From positions 124,001 to 188,000 of the forward strand of contig NZ_JACHHN010000010.1 of assembly GCF_014202765.1 (NCBI RefSeq): a stretch of 64,000 bases of DNA. The letters run 5' to 3'. Under the pieces are notes generated by a model that made no database searches, had not been told where the DNA came from, and saw only the letters and a list, made by a program, of their open reading frames with translations. The stretch comes from Silvimonas terrae (GTDB lineage: Bacteria; Pseudomonadota; Gammaproteobacteria; Burkholderiales; Chitinibacteraceae). The stretch's first letter is position 1. Each line of letters opens with the position of its first letter. Positions 28,031 through 38,724 of the stretch are shown here, piece after piece. The position numbers were made by a program, and so were the translations under genes.

Positions 28031-28721
28031 CTATGCCGTCGTCAGCGTGGGGCGGTGGCCCGGCTGTCGCCGCTGGCGCCACGCCAGCGCGGCCACGCCA
28101 AGGCCCAGCAATGCCCATATGCCCGGCTCCGGCACGGCCTCGACCTGCAGATGATCCAGGAAGAGGGGTGTTGAACTGTTAAAGACATACAGGTTGGCGC
28201 CGTCTTCCGGGTAAGGCAGTTGCACGTACACCCAAGGGGATCGTCCTGGTTGAACGGCGGGCACCACTACATTGGCATACCAGAACGAGGTGAGGCCGAC
28301 ACTGTCGCCCGCCAGATCATAAGCGCTGACATTAAGAATGGTGCCTTCTGGCGCATAGGGCGCATAAACACGCACATTGGCAAGGGCAAAGAGGGCCAGG
28401 CCAGTACTGCCAATCGCGTTGGAAGGCTGGAACAGTGGTAACTGGTAATCGGGCTGGATATAAAGCGCAGTGGTACCTGACCAGGCCGGGGCCACCGGGG
28501 TGCCGTTGTATGACCCGAAAGCCAGATCGGTAAATTGATCCGCGCTCAGGTTGTAGCCATCAATCAGCAAGTCAGTGGTGTCGTAATCCGTGTGGGAGGG
28601 TGAACTGATCATGGTGGGCGTGATCGGCACGTTATCAAAGTCGATCACGGTGGCCGCGCTGGGGGCGGACAGCCCCACCAGAGCCAAAGCCAGCACCGCA
28701 GAAGGCAACAGGGTCATCATG
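28031..28721 (-). CDS. PEP-CTERM sorting-domain protein
   Basis: A secreted protein of about 229 residues with an N-terminal signal peptide (LLPSAVLALALVGLSAPSAATV) and a C-terminal PEP-CTERM tail: VPEPGIWALLGLGVAALAW then RQRRQ. Such tails are recognised by exosortase (EpsH/XrtA type) and mark proteins linked to exopolysaccharide or biofilm matrix; the exosortase itself is not in this window. AAGGAG stands before two adjacent ATGs (28721 and 28718), either of which could be used. The central beta-rich region has no domain I recognise. Confidence 0.88.
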
Positions 28722-28857
28722 TACTCCTTGTCTTGCAAGGTAGAACCGGTTGTTGCGGGTGGTATGGATTGGTGCACTGCGATTATGGGCCCAGTGTACC
28801 GAGCAATCCCCCCGTCACGGAAACATGACAGACGCATGGTCAGCCAAGGCCAACGCT

Positions 28858-28966
28858 GTAGCCCGGATGAAGCGAAGCGGGAATCCGGGGTTGCCATGCC
28901 AACAAAATCACCTCTGCCCGCATTGCCACCCCGGATTCCCGGCCAGGTGGCCTCCATCCGGGCTAC
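28858..28966. repeat. Palindromic intergenic repeat (GTAGCCCGGATG...CATCCGGGCTAC)
   Basis: GTAGCCCGGATGAAGCG...GGGAATCCGGGG is mirrored by CCCCGGATTCCCGG...CATCCGGGCTAC, giving a BIME-like paired palindrome. Related units lie at 32581, 32739, 32841, 48144 and 63306. The gap between the PEP-CTERM gene and groEL (28722-29139) otherwise holds only the groEL terminator. Confidence 0.85.
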
Positions 28967-29065
28967 AGGTTGCCCTGCCAGCATTGGTGGCGGCTCCCTC
29001 GCGGCGGCGAGGGCGGGGGGAGTCGGGCTGTTACAAATCGATCGCCCCACCTCTGCATGCCACAA

Positions 29066-29093
29066 ATGAAAAGAGCCCGGCTAAGCCGGGCTC
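29066..29093 (-). terminator. Terminator of groESL
   Basis: GAGCCCGGC (29073-29081) and GCCGGGCTC (29085-29093) form a tight hairpin, followed on the minus strand by TTTTCATTT. Confidence 0.88.
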
Positions 29094-29139
29094 CTCACAT
29101 CGATCAGCCTCAAGCAGGGGCCAAAGATGAATCAGGCGA

Positions 29140-30786
<1,647 letters not shown>

Positions 30787-30853
30787 TTACTCCTGAATCT
30801 TGTTGAGTGGTATGGCCAGAGTGGCCAGACCCAAATCGGGGTTCGGGCGAGCC

Positions 30854-31144
30854 TTAGGCTTCAACCACGCCGAAGATGTCTTCTTCGCGCACAACCAGCA
30901 ACTCTTCGCCGTTCACTTTGACGGACTGGCCGCTGTACTTGCCCAGGATGACGCGGTCACCCACTTTGACGGACAGTGCACGCACTTCGCCGCTATCGAG
31001 CAGCTTGCCAGTACCTACGGCAACCACTTCGCCCAGATCCGGCTTTTCGGCGGCGGCGCCCGGCAGAACGATACCGGATGCGGTTTTTTCTTCAGCCTCA
31101 ACACGCTTGATGACTACGCGGTCATGCAAGGGACGGATCTTCAT
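30854..31144 (-). CDS. groES: Co-chaperonin GroES
   Basis: The heptameric lid of the GroEL chamber. 96 residues, starting [20 protein letters not shown], with the mobile GroEL-binding loop ([18 protein letters not shown]) and the [14 protein letters not shown]-terminus. A GGAG-like ribosome site precedes the ATG. Upstream is a CIRCE element abutting a sigma32-type promoter, so transcription should be heat-inducible. Confidence 0.99.
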   Translation of the reverse strand: MKIRPLHDRVVIKRVEAEEKTASGIVLPGAAAEKPDLGEVVAVGTGKLLDSGEVRALSVKVGDRVILGKYSGQSVKVNGEELLVVREEDIFGVVEA

Positions 31145-31206
31145 CGTTTATTCTCCTGAGAAATCAATGCCTGAAAGTTCAGGGGCCATCTGGTAGGTGT
31201 GGCCCG

Positions 31207-31233
31207 TTAGCACTCTCGGCTAACGAGTGCCAA
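31207..31233. promoter_or_regulatory. CIRCE operator (HrcA-binding site) of groESL
   Basis: TTAGCACTC (31207-31215), a 9-base spacer, then GAGTGCCAA (31225-31233). The consensus second arm is GAGTGCTAA, so there is one mismatch. Position at the expected transcription start fits repression by HrcA, whose gene is not in this window. Confidence 0.95.
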
Positions 31234-31262
31234 TGATAGGGACGGGTTCCCTGGTTTTCAAG
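31234..31262 (-). promoter_or_regulatory. Sigma32-type heat-shock promoter of groESL
   Basis: On the minus strand CTTGAAA (31262-31256) is followed after 14 bases by CCCTATCA (31241-31234), close to the sigma32 consensus CTTGAAA / CCCCATNT. It directly abuts the CIRCE operator. Confidence 0.85.
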
Positions 31263-31491
31263 GGGAGAAAGGTTAAATTTCTGTTGAGCTGTCGCACTGC
31301 CCAACGGTTATTGCTGTCGTAGTCCATTGAATTCTGGAGTTCGCTCACGCAACTGGCGGCGGTGTATTTTTGTCACGCGTCCCTTGAGAAATACCGCAGA
31401 TAGACTAGGTTGCATGATTGGTTTGCAATCTGATAAGTGCCTCCCGAAGCGAAGCACTTTCCGTCATTCTCTTGAAAGTCCGGGACTGTTT

Positions 31492-32376
31492 ATGCCGTTC
31501 ACGCAACCCTACAAGGGTTTCTTTACGAAAGGCGATCTTATTTATGGCCTCGCTCCATCGCGAAGAGGCCTGATGATCCACCTCCGGGGCACCGACTTGA
31601 TTTTGACCAAAAGTACCCAGGTGGAATATATCGCTTCAACGGTTGACCACTATCGTGGAGAGACATACCAAAAAAAAATCGATGAATTCAACGCCGCTTA
31701 CGAGGCTGAAACCGTGGGCTATTTGCCACAATACAATCAGCCCCAGATTCTCGAAGCACAAAAACGGAGAGACAAGAGAATCGAGGTCGCTAATGAATTT
31801 GCTGCCGATCTCACTGGTTTTCAAAACCAGCTAGGTCTTCATGCAAAATATGGAAGATACATTCCGGCACTTCAGGGCTACGGCATGAACGAGGAAGCAT
31901 TTGCTAGCGCAGTGGACAACGTAGCTTCCAACTCTGCCTTTCGCGCCAAATCAAAATTTGGAATGGAGTGGACCGCCAGGAAAAATGCGGGCCTGGATGC
32001 CAACTCCAGTACGGCTGGCGTGCATATCCATTTTGCACTTGATGACATAGACATGGCTGCGGTGGTGACAAAAACGCACCGCTTTGAGGATCAAAGCCAC
32101 AACGTACTCGCCGAGGACCTTCCAAAAGGCAAAAGCAAAAAAAACGAGGATAAAGTCAGAACAATTACTCACTCCGAGTTGCGTTGGATATATCGCAACC
32201 GTGGAAACCCGTTAGTCCAGCGAAGCATCCAGTTCTGGCTGAATCAAGTCGCTTGCGGCCCGCCCTGGGAAAACGATACAGAGACAACAACGTTGCCTAC
32301 CAACCGAAGAGTTGTTTCCTGGAGGACTGCATGGACCCTGTACAAACCGAGTCTTACACATAACTCGTTCGACTGA
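31492..32376 (+). CDS. Orphan protein of unknown function in low-G+C DNA
   Basis: I do not recognise this protein. From the ATG at 31492 it is 294 residues, soluble and fairly polar, with no signal peptide or membrane helix. The open frame extends upstream to a TTG at 31327 and an ATG at 31414, so the start is uncertain. The middle is charged and helical (EAQKRRDKRIEVANEFAADL); the C-terminal half has GVHIHFALDDIDMAAVV and TITHSELRWIYRNRGNPLVQ, then VACGPPWEND. Sample lines are about 43-55 % G+C, lower than neighbouring genes. It stands alone between groESL and a repeat cluster, suggesting acquired DNA. A toxin or effector-like role is possible but not shown. Confidence 0.6.
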   Translation: MPFTQPYKGFFTKGDLIYGLAPSRRGLMIHLRGTDLILTKSTQVEYIASTVDHYRGETYQKKIDEFNAAYEAETVGYLPQYNQPQILEAQKRRDKRIEVANEFAADLTGFQNQLGLHAKYGRYIPALQGYGMNEEAFASAVDNVASNSAFRAKSKFGMEWTARKNAGLDANSSTAGVHIHFALDDIDMAAVVTKTHRFEDQSHNVLAEDLPKGKSKKNEDKVRTITHSELRWIYRNRGNPLVQRSIQFWLNQVACGPPWENDTETTTLPTNRRVVSWRTAWTLYKPSLTHNSFD

Positions 32377-32498
32377 CTCGCATCCACCTCCGTCCAATAC
32401 AGACAGAACAACTCAGTACTTTGCCACTCCCCGTGCGCGATCAAGCTGCTGAGGCAAGGCCGTTGCCCAGCCATTGGCCGCTTCGTGCGCGGTGGCCC

Positions 32499-32650
32499 GT
32501 AGGGTGGATTCGCGTAGCAATCCACCGTTGCCAGGGTGGATTGTCGCTGCCGCGCCGAATCCACCCTATACGCAAACCCACGTAGCCCGGATGAAGGCCA
32601 ACGGCCGGGAATCCGGGGTGGCAATGCCCGCAAATCTGCTATTGCCCGCA
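32499..32650. repeat. 152-base direct repeat, copy A
   Basis: It begins GTAGGGTGGATTCGCGTAGC, contains a palindromic AATCCACCC unit and the GTAGCCCGGATGAAGG unit, and ends ATTGCCCGC. Copy B lies 260 bases downstream with only a handful of differences. Confidence 0.92.
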
Positions 32651-32758
32651 TGGCAACCCAGGATTCCCGCTGTCCCGCTGCAACGGCCATCCGCAGCACT
32701 CAGCGGTTTTGTGGGGGCACCCACCGAGGCGCGTGCTTCATCCGGGCTACAGGACTCC

Positions 32759-32910
32759 GTAGGGTGGATTCGCGTAGCAATCCGCCGTTGCCAGGGTGGA
32801 TGGTCGCTGCCGCTCCGAATCCACCCTATACGCAAACCCACGTAGCCCGGATGAAGGCCAACGGCCGGGAATCCGGGGTGGTAATGCCCGCAAATCTGCT
32901 ATTGCCCGCC
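32759..32910. repeat. 152-base direct repeat, copy B
   Basis: A near-identical second copy of 32499-32650. Between the copies an inverted GTAGCCCGGATG unit (32739-32750, CATCCGGGCTAC) completes a palindromic pair with copy A. Open frames of 90-170 residues here are by-products of the repeats. Confidence 0.92.
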
Positions 32911-33454
32911 TGGGTGTCCCCTGGACACCACACTTACCCCCCAATTTGACGATCAGCCAAGGGCCAGCGCGCCGTCGTGTTTTCTGGGGCGTCAACGGCC
33001 TGCGCGTGCCAATTGGGTTGTCACGTTTTTGTCATCTAGATCGTGCTGCAGCAAGCCCTGGAGGGGATTTTGCCGCACCGTCGGGTAAGTCTGCAGATCG
33101 CCAGGCGCAGTGGATCATCCTTTTTTGCTGCACCGTTTTAGCACAAACCGGTAAGCATATTCCCGTATTTGAAATCGTTTTCACGCTGTTGCAGTATCCG
33201 GCCACCAAAGCCAAGGCCATGATTTATATGGTCATTTGTAACTATCGCTCAATGCACCAGGAAAGGGCGTGCGGCTGTGGTACACCAAACCGGTGTGAAA
33301 GGGTCTGAGCTGCCAATCAACTCGCCAGACCGGAATTTCGCTTAACCATAAGCCGCGCAACATGCCCGCATGCGTGTAGCGGCACCACCCGACCAAGGGC
33401 CAAAGAGCCCGGATAAAACCGGCGGGTGTAAAAACTGGATCGAGGAGTTTTTGC
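32911..33454. other. Non-coding gap upstream of the beta-helix lipoprotein gene
   Basis: About 540 bases with no supportable gene. It changes from repeat DNA to a more A/T-rich stretch around 33110-33260, where a promoter for the downstream lipoprotein might lie, but I see no clear consensus. Confidence 0.5.
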
Positions 33455-35284
33455 ATGAAATGCCGTACCCCGCATTACCTTGCCCTTGGTGCGCTCAGCG
33501 CACTGACGCTAGCGCTCACCGCGTGCGGCGGTGGTAGCAGTTCTGCTGCTGACCCGTCCACCAACAGCGCGCTGGCTCCCACGCCCGTTCCGACACCCAC
33601 ATCCGTGCCGACGCCCACGCCAAACGCTAAGGTGGATTTCGGCCCCAATGTGCTGGTGTTTGACCCTGCCATGTCCACAGCCGATATCCAGACACAGATC
33701 GATATCGTGTACGCGCAGCAGCACACCAACCAGTTTGGCCCCAACCGCTATGCTTTGATGTTCAAACCGGGCACTTACGCGGTGGACGTCAACGTGGGTT
33801 TTTATACCCATGTGCTGGGATTGGGCGCCTCGCCCGATGACGTGCAAGTCAATGATCTGCATGTCGAGGCCGATTGGTTGAACGCCAGCCAGGATGCCAC
33901 GCAGAACTTCTGGCGCTCAGCCGAAAACCTGGCGGCCAATCCGGTCAGCGGTACGGATCGCTGGGCGGTGTCGCAGGCTGCGCCCATGCGGCGTGTGCAT
34001 ATCAAGGGCGGTTTGTTCCTGAGTTCGCCGTGGTGCGGCTATTCCAGCGGTGGTTTTCTGGCAGATACGCTGATTGATGGCCAGACCAACTCTTGCTCAC
34101 AACAACAGTGGTTCAGCCGCAATACGGAATGGGCCTCCTGGGTGGGTGGTGTGTGGAATATGGTGTTTGTCGGCGTCCAGAATCCGCCCACCGCCGGCAC
34201 ATGGCCGTCCTCCCCACTCACCGTGGTGGCGCAGACGCCAGTGGTGCGGGAAAAACCGTTCCTGACCGTCGATAGCAGCGGCAACTACAGCGTGTTTGTG
34301 CCGGCCCTCAATACCAACACCACCGGCACCACGTGGCATGGTCGTACCGCCGCCGGGACCTCGTTGCCAATCAGCCAGTTCTACATTGCCAAAGAGAACG
34401 TGGATACCGCGCAGACCATCAACGCCGCGCTGGCCAAGGGGCTTAACCTGATCATTACGCCGGGCGTGTATCACCTGACCGATACCATCCGCGTCACCCG
34501 GCCGGATACCGTGGTGCTGGGCCTGGGGGTGGCCACGCTGGAAGCCGATACCGGGCTGGATGCCATGGATGTGGCGGATGTGGATGGTGTGAAGATTTCC
34601 GGCTTGTTGTTTGAGGCCGGCACAACGTCTTCCCCGGCCTTGCTGCAAGTGGGTTCCGCAGTGACCGGCGTGAGTCATGCGGCTGACCCAACCTGCCTTT
34701 ATGACATTTATGCGCGGATTGGCGGGCAGATTGCCGGCAAGGCGCATACGGCGGTGGTGATCAACAGTAACAACGTGATTGGAGACGACTTCTGGCTCTG
34801 GCGTGCCGACCACGGTGATATTGGCCTGACCACCACCGGCTGGACTGTCAACCCGGCCGCCAACGGGCTGGTCGTCAATGGCGACAACGTCACCCTGTAT
34901 GGCCTGGCGGTTGAACATTTCCAGCAATACCAGACCTTGTGGAACGGCAACGGCGGCAGCGTGTACTTCTATCAAAGCGAAGAACCGTATGACGTACCCA
35001 ACCAGGCCGCGTGGATGAACGGCAGCGAGAATGGTTACCCGTCGTACAAGGTGGCCAGCGGCGTGACGTCGCACAAGGCGTATGGCGTGGGGATCTACAG
35101 CTTTTTCAGCACTAACAACGCGGTATCGCTGGCCAACGCCATTGAGGCACCGCAACAACCTGGTGTGACCTTTACCGATCTGATTACGGTGGCGCTGGAC
35201 GGCACCAGCCTGATCAGCAATGTGATCAACAATACCGGGGGCAGCAACATTGGCCAGAACGGTGCCGTGGCGAGTTATCCGTAA
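33455..35284 (+). CDS. Secreted lipoprotein with predicted beta-helix fold
   Basis: A 609-residue lipoprotein: signal peptide with lipobox LTACGGG, then a Pro-Thr linker (APTPVPTPTSVPTPTPN), then a large secreted body. The body has motifs of right-handed beta-helix proteins (FKPGTYAVDVNVGFYTHVLGLG; LNLIITPGVYHLTDTIRVTRPDTVVLGLG; VADVDGVKISGLLFEAG), as in pectate-lyase-like and GH55-like proteins. Similar proteins are often given uninformative names in databases; polysaccharide binding or cleavage is an inference. GAGGAG precedes the ATG and a strong terminator follows, so it is monocistronic. Confidence 0.75.
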   Translation: MKCRTPHYLALGALSALTLALTACGGGSSSAADPSTNSALAPTPVPTPTSVPTPTPNAKVDFGPNVLVFDPAMSTADIQTQIDIVYAQQHTNQFGPNRYALMFKPGTYAVDVNVGFYTHVLGLGASPDDVQVNDLHVEADWLNASQDATQNFWRSAENLAANPVSGTDRWAVSQAAPMRRVHIKGGLFLSSPWCGYSSGGFLADTLIDGQTNSCSQQQWFSRNTEWASWVGGVWNMVFVGVQNPPTAGTWPSSPLTVVAQTPVVREKPFLTVDSSGNYSVFVPALNTNTTGTTWHGRTAAGTSLPISQFYIAKENVDTAQTINAALAKGLNLIITPGVYHLTDTIRVTRPDTVVLGLGVATLEADTGLDAMDVADVDGVKISGLLFEAGTTSSPALLQVGSAVTGVSHAADPTCLYDIYARIGGQIAGKAHTAVVINSNNVIGDDFWLWRADHGDIGLTTTGWTVNPAANGLVVNGDNVTLYGLAVEHFQQYQTLWNGNGGSVYFYQSEEPYDVPNQAAWMNGSENGYPSYKVASGVTSHKAYGVGIYSFFSTNNAVSLANAIEAPQQPGVTFTDLITVALDGTSLISNVINNTGGSNIGQNGAVASYP

Positions 35285-35300
35285 CCCGCCCGCGTGACGA

Positions 35301-35328
35301 ACGCACCCCGGGTGGGGTGCGTTTTTTA
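35301..35328 (+). terminator. Terminator of the beta-helix lipoprotein gene
   Basis: CGCACCCC (35302-35309) and GGGGTGCG (35314-35321) form a stem followed by six T. Confidence 0.92.
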
Positions 35329-35463
35329 TCTGGAAAGAGGCCAGCGCCTAGCTCCGTCATGGCTGGCCGGATGCGCTCTAGCAACACCAGGCCCGCGCAA
35401 ATTACCGGGGCACGGCGGCATTTGGCATATGCTGTAGGGATAAAACCAGTGTGAGGCACAACC

Positions 35464-36309
35464 ATGCTCACCGCCGCCCAGAAACGCTGGGATGTCGAGC
35501 AGTGGACCCATTACCTGAAAGTGCAGGAAATCCCGGTCTTGCCCAGAACCCGGGGCCTGCTGGACTTGCTCGTCGAGCATGCCGACACCGTTGCGCCCAA
35601 ACGGCTGGTGGAACTGGCCAACAGCGACTCTTTTCTGGCGTTGCGGCTCTTGCGCTATGCCGAAGCCCATCGCTCTCACCACCTGGGGCGGGAGAGCACC
35701 ACGCCGCTCTCGGCCATTTTGCAGACCGGCACCGACAATCTGATCAAACTGATTGCCGAAAGCCCGGTATGCAACGAGGCAGAAGAAGGCCTGCACCTGA
35801 GTGAATCCCGCTGTGCCACGGCCTCGGTCTACGCCCGGCAATGGGCCGCATGGCGGGCCGATATCTCGCCGGAAGAAGTTGCGCTGGCCGCCTTGCTGGC
35901 GGAAATGGGCGAAATGTTGCTGTGGCACTTTGCGCCGGAAATCCCGCGCGCGGTGCAAGAAGAACTGCGCAGCGGGCGGGCGCTGCGCACATTGCAGGCG
36001 CAGCAACAGGTGGCCGGTTTCTCGTTCAAGACCCTGTCTTTGTCATTGGCGGCCGCCTGGCATTTGCCGCCCTTGATTGCCATGCTGATCAAGGGGGTAG
36101 ACAACATCCGCGCGCAGATCGCCCGCATTGCCAATGACACCGCCCGCCATTTGCAAACCGACCCCCAAAACCCGGCGATTCCATCGGACATGATTGCGCT
36201 CAGGCAATTGTTGCCCAATGTCAGTTACAGCAAATTGCTGGCACCGCTGGACATCACGGATGAATATCGCGAAGCCGTGTTGCTGGCTATTTCCAGAGAC
36301 GAGCAATGA
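35464..36309 (+). CDS. HDOD-domain signalling protein
   Basis: A 281-residue cytoplasmic protein with an HDOD domain: IPVLPRTRGLLDLLVEHADTVAPKRLVELANSD, then FLALRLLRYAEAHRS, TTPLSAILQTGTDNLIKLI and ALAALLAEMGEMLLWHF. HDOD proteins lack the phosphohydrolase HD metal site and usually act as signalling scaffolds linked with c-di-GMP or chemotaxis. It overlaps the PAS gene by four bases (ATGA), so the two are translated together. Confidence 0.87.
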   Translation: MLTAAQKRWDVEQWTHYLKVQEIPVLPRTRGLLDLLVEHADTVAPKRLVELANSDSFLALRLLRYAEAHRSHHLGRESTTPLSAILQTGTDNLIKLIAESPVCNEAEEGLHLSESRCATASVYARQWAAWRADISPEEVALAALLAEMGEMLLWHFAPEIPRAVQEELRSGRALRTLQAQQQVAGFSFKTLSLSLAAAWHLPPLIAMLIKGVDNIRAQIARIANDTARHLQTDPQNPAIPSDMIALRQLLPNVSYSKLLAPLDITDEYREAVLLAISRDEQ

Positions 36310-36827
36310 AAGACAGATCGATTACACCCCAGACTCATGAGCGGCTCATGCGCGACGGTGAATACATTGTGTCCAGCTCTGACCTTGCCGGGCGCATCAC
36401 GGTGGTCAATGACGTGCTGATTGAGTACTCCGGCTATACCGAGGCTGAACTCATGGGCCGGCAACACAATATCTTGCGCCACCCGGATATGCCGCGCGCG
36501 CTGTTCTGGCTGATCTGGGAAACCATCAAGCACGGCGAGGATTTTCAGGGCTACGTCAAAAATCTGTGCAAAGACGGTGGTTTTTACTGGGTGCATGCCC
36601 GCATCAGCCCGCAATTTGATGCAGAAGGCCACCCGACCGGCTACCAATCGGTACGCCGCAAACCGGCCCGGCGCGCCGTGGATAAAGCCGCCGTGCTGTA
36701 CCAGCACATGCTGGCCGCCGAGGCGGCGGTCGCCAGCGCCGATGCCGTTGCGGCGGGTCTGCAAGTGCTGCAGGCCGAACTGGCCGCGCAACAACTGGCC
36801 TATGAGCAATGGGTTGCGCGGCTGTAG
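36306..36827 (+). CDS. Aer-like stand-alone PAS protein
   Basis: A 173-residue protein with a single PAS domain like that of the aerotaxis receptor Aer: YIVSSSDLAGRITVVNDVLIEYSGYTEAELMGR, HNILRHPDMPRALFWLIWETIKHGEDFQGYVKNL and GGFYWVHARISP. In Aer this fold binds FAD and senses redox state. A C-terminal Ala-rich helix ends the protein; there is no methyl-accepting or kinase domain, so it must pass its signal to a partner, probably the overlapping HDOD protein. Confidence 0.87.
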   Translation: MKDRSITPQTHERLMRDGEYIVSSSDLAGRITVVNDVLIEYSGYTEAELMGRQHNILRHPDMPRALFWLIWETIKHGEDFQGYVKNLCKDGGFYWVHARISPQFDAEGHPTGYQSVRRKPARRAVDKAAVLYQHMLAAEAAVASADAVAAGLQVLQAELAAQQLAYEQWVARL

Positions 36828-36981
36828 CCGGCTATGCGGCGGCGCAGATGTTCCGCTCTGCCAGATGGCATAGTCCGGGTCTGTCATGCTGACAGCATTG
36901 AGAGTGTGCCGTATTGTTGACGTGCTGGTGTTGACCATCCCCGTTGGCGTGGATGCAACCCGTTTTTAATCCAGGGCGCTC

Positions 36982-37731
36982 ATGGACCCGCATATTGACC
37001 ACATCCTGATCGTGGATGATGACCGTGAAATCCGCGAACTGGTCTCGACCTACCTCACCAAAAATGGCCTGCGCGTGTCTGTGGCCCAGGGTGGCCGCCC
37101 AATGCGGGCCATGCTGGAAGTCACGCCGGTTGACCTGATCGTGCTCGATATCATGATGCCCGGCGAAGACGGCCTGTCTTTGTGTCGGGAGTTGCGCGCC
37201 GGCAAACACAAGCTGGTGCCCATTTTGATGCTGACTGCGCGGGATGATGAAACCGACCGCGTGCTGGGGCTGGAAATGGGCGCGGATGATTATCTGACCA
37301 AACCGTTTGCCTCCCGCGAGTTGCTGGCGCGGATCAAATCCGTGCTGCGCCGCACCCGCATGCTGCCGCCCAATCTGCAAGTGACCGAAGCGGCCAGTGT
37401 TTTGACGTTCGGGGATTGGCAGCTGGATACCACCGCGCGGCATCTGGTCGATAAAGAGGGGACGGTGGTGGCGCTCAGTGGGGCTGAATACCGGCTGTTG
37501 CGTGCATTTGTCGATCACCCGCAGCGCGTACTTAACCGGGATCAGTTGCTGAACCTGACGCAGGGGCGGGAGGCGGATCTGTTTGATCGCTCCATCGACT
37601 TGCTGGTCAGCCGCGTGCGCCAGCGGCTGGGTGATGACGCGCGCGAGCCGGGCTATATCAAGACCGTGCGCAGCGAAGGCTATGTGCTTGCCGTGCCGGT
37701 CAAGATCACCGAAGCCCGCCAGGAGTTCTGA
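36982..37731 (+). CDS. OmpR/PhoB-family response regulator
   Basis: A 249-residue regulator: receiver with ILIVDDDREIRELV, phospho-acceptor Asp56 in VLDIMMP, and LTKPF; then a winged-helix DNA-binding domain (LSGAEYRLLRAFVDHPQRVLNRDQLLNL ... RSIDLLVSRVRQRLGD ... IKTVRSEGYVLA). It resembles OmpR-type regulators paired with EnvZ-like kinases. Its likely partner is the kinase at 40503-41843, with two unrelated genes in between. A bidirectional terminator follows. Confidence 0.93.
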   Translation: MDPHIDHILIVDDDREIRELVSTYLTKNGLRVSVAQGGRPMRAMLEVTPVDLIVLDIMMPGEDGLSLCRELRAGKHKLVPILMLTARDDETDRVLGLEMGADDYLTKPFASRELLARIKSVLRRTRMLPPNLQVTEAASVLTFGDWQLDTTARHLVDKEGTVVALSGAEYRLLRAFVDHPQRVLNRDQLLNLTQGREADLFDRSIDLLVSRVRQRLGDDAREPGYIKTVRSEGYVLAVPVKITEARQEF

Positions 37732-37773
37732 TTCGTCGATTGCGAATGATTGGTCAAGGGCGAATGGCTCATG

Positions 37774-37807
37774 CAAACAAGGCGGACCCCAGGGCCCGCC
37801 TTGTTTG
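37774..37807. terminator. Bidirectional terminator
   Basis: CAAACAAGGCGG (37774-37785) pairs perfectly with CCGCCTTGTTTG (37796-37807). It separates the convergent response regulator and alpha/beta hydrolase genes. Confidence 0.88.
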
Positions 37808-37818
37808 TTGCCAGCCGC

Positions 37819-38580
37819 TTACCTGGCGGCGATAGTCTGTACGGCGTCGATGATGACCTTGGTCACTTCTTCCGGGTGCGATTGTTGCGGCACGTGGCTG
37901 GATGGCAAGGTAGTCGTTCTGGCGTTCAGTTTTTTGGCGTAATCGCGTTCCAGATCTGGCTGGATCATGCGGTCGTTGGACGACACAATGTACCAGTTCG
38001 GACGGGTGCTCCATGCGGCAGCGGTGACTTTCTCGCCAAACGCTTTGGACTGGATCGGGCCCTGGGTGGCGGCCATGACGTCAGTACGGGAACGCGGCAG
38101 ATCCTGGGCAAAGTAACTGGCGACACCGTCTGCCGACAGCGACAGATAACCGGCGGCATCGGCTTGCAGGTGCTTGATGCCTTCCGGCACCGGATATTGC
38201 GTGCCTTGATCTGCGGTGGACTGGCCGGCATCTGGCGCAAAGGCAGCGACATAAACCAGGGCGGCGACCTTGGGGTCGTTACCAGCCTGGGTAATCACGG
38301 TGCCACCCCAGGAGTGGCCTACCAGCACGACGCGGCCAGGTGCATTGGTGATGGCGCGCTGGGCGGCGGCAACGTCGCCAGACAGCGAATCCAGACCGTT
38401 TTGTACGGCGGTGACCTTGATCCCCTTGGCTTGCAGCAGCGGGATCACGCGGGACCAATCCGAACCGTCGGCAAAGGCGCCGTGAACGATCACGACGGTC
38501 GGGGTGTCAGCGGCCTGAGCTACGCCAGCAGACAGGGCAAGTGTGGCAACAGCAGCAGAAATAAAAGAACGTGCAGTCAT
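37819..38580 (-). CDS. Exported alpha/beta hydrolase
   Basis: A 253-residue periplasmic hydrolase. The signal peptide is ISAAVATLALSAGVAQAA. The fold shows the oxyanion strand VVIVHGAFADGSDW, nucleophile Ser90 in GHSWGG, an acid in SSNDRMIQPD and a late His (SSHVPQQSHPEEV). The sequence style matches small esterase-like proteins related to salicylate-type esterases; the substrate is unknown. AAGGAG precedes the ATG at 38580. It is transcribed away from the HD-GYP/LuxR gene across a 144-base gap. Confidence 0.87.
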   Translation of the reverse strand: MTARSFISAAVATLALSAGVAQAADTPTVVIVHGAFADGSDWSRVIPLLQAKGIKVTAVQNGLDSLSGDVAAAQRAITNAPGRVVLVGHSWGGTVITQAGNDPKVAALVYVAAFAPDAGQSTADQGTQYPVPEGIKHLQADAAGYLSLSADGVASYFAQDLPRSRTDVMAATQGPIQSKAFGEKVTAAAWSTRPNWYIVSSNDRMIQPDLERDYAKKLNARTTTLPSSHVPQQSHPEEVTKVIIDAVQTIAAR

Positions 38581-38724
38581 GATGAATCTCCTTGGGTTGT
38601 GTTTGTTTACAAGACAGGACGAAGTATGCGCAGGACAGGTGCAGGGCAACATCGGTCGGATATCCGATGCCTGCCTCATCCGGCCAGCGCGGCACAACCC
38701 CAGGCAACCGGAAGCCGTTAACCC

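Noticed and set aside
32500-32910. CRISPR array because of spaced repeats
   Set aside because: Only two long imperfect copies with one spacer and no cas genes; units are palindromic intergenic repeats.
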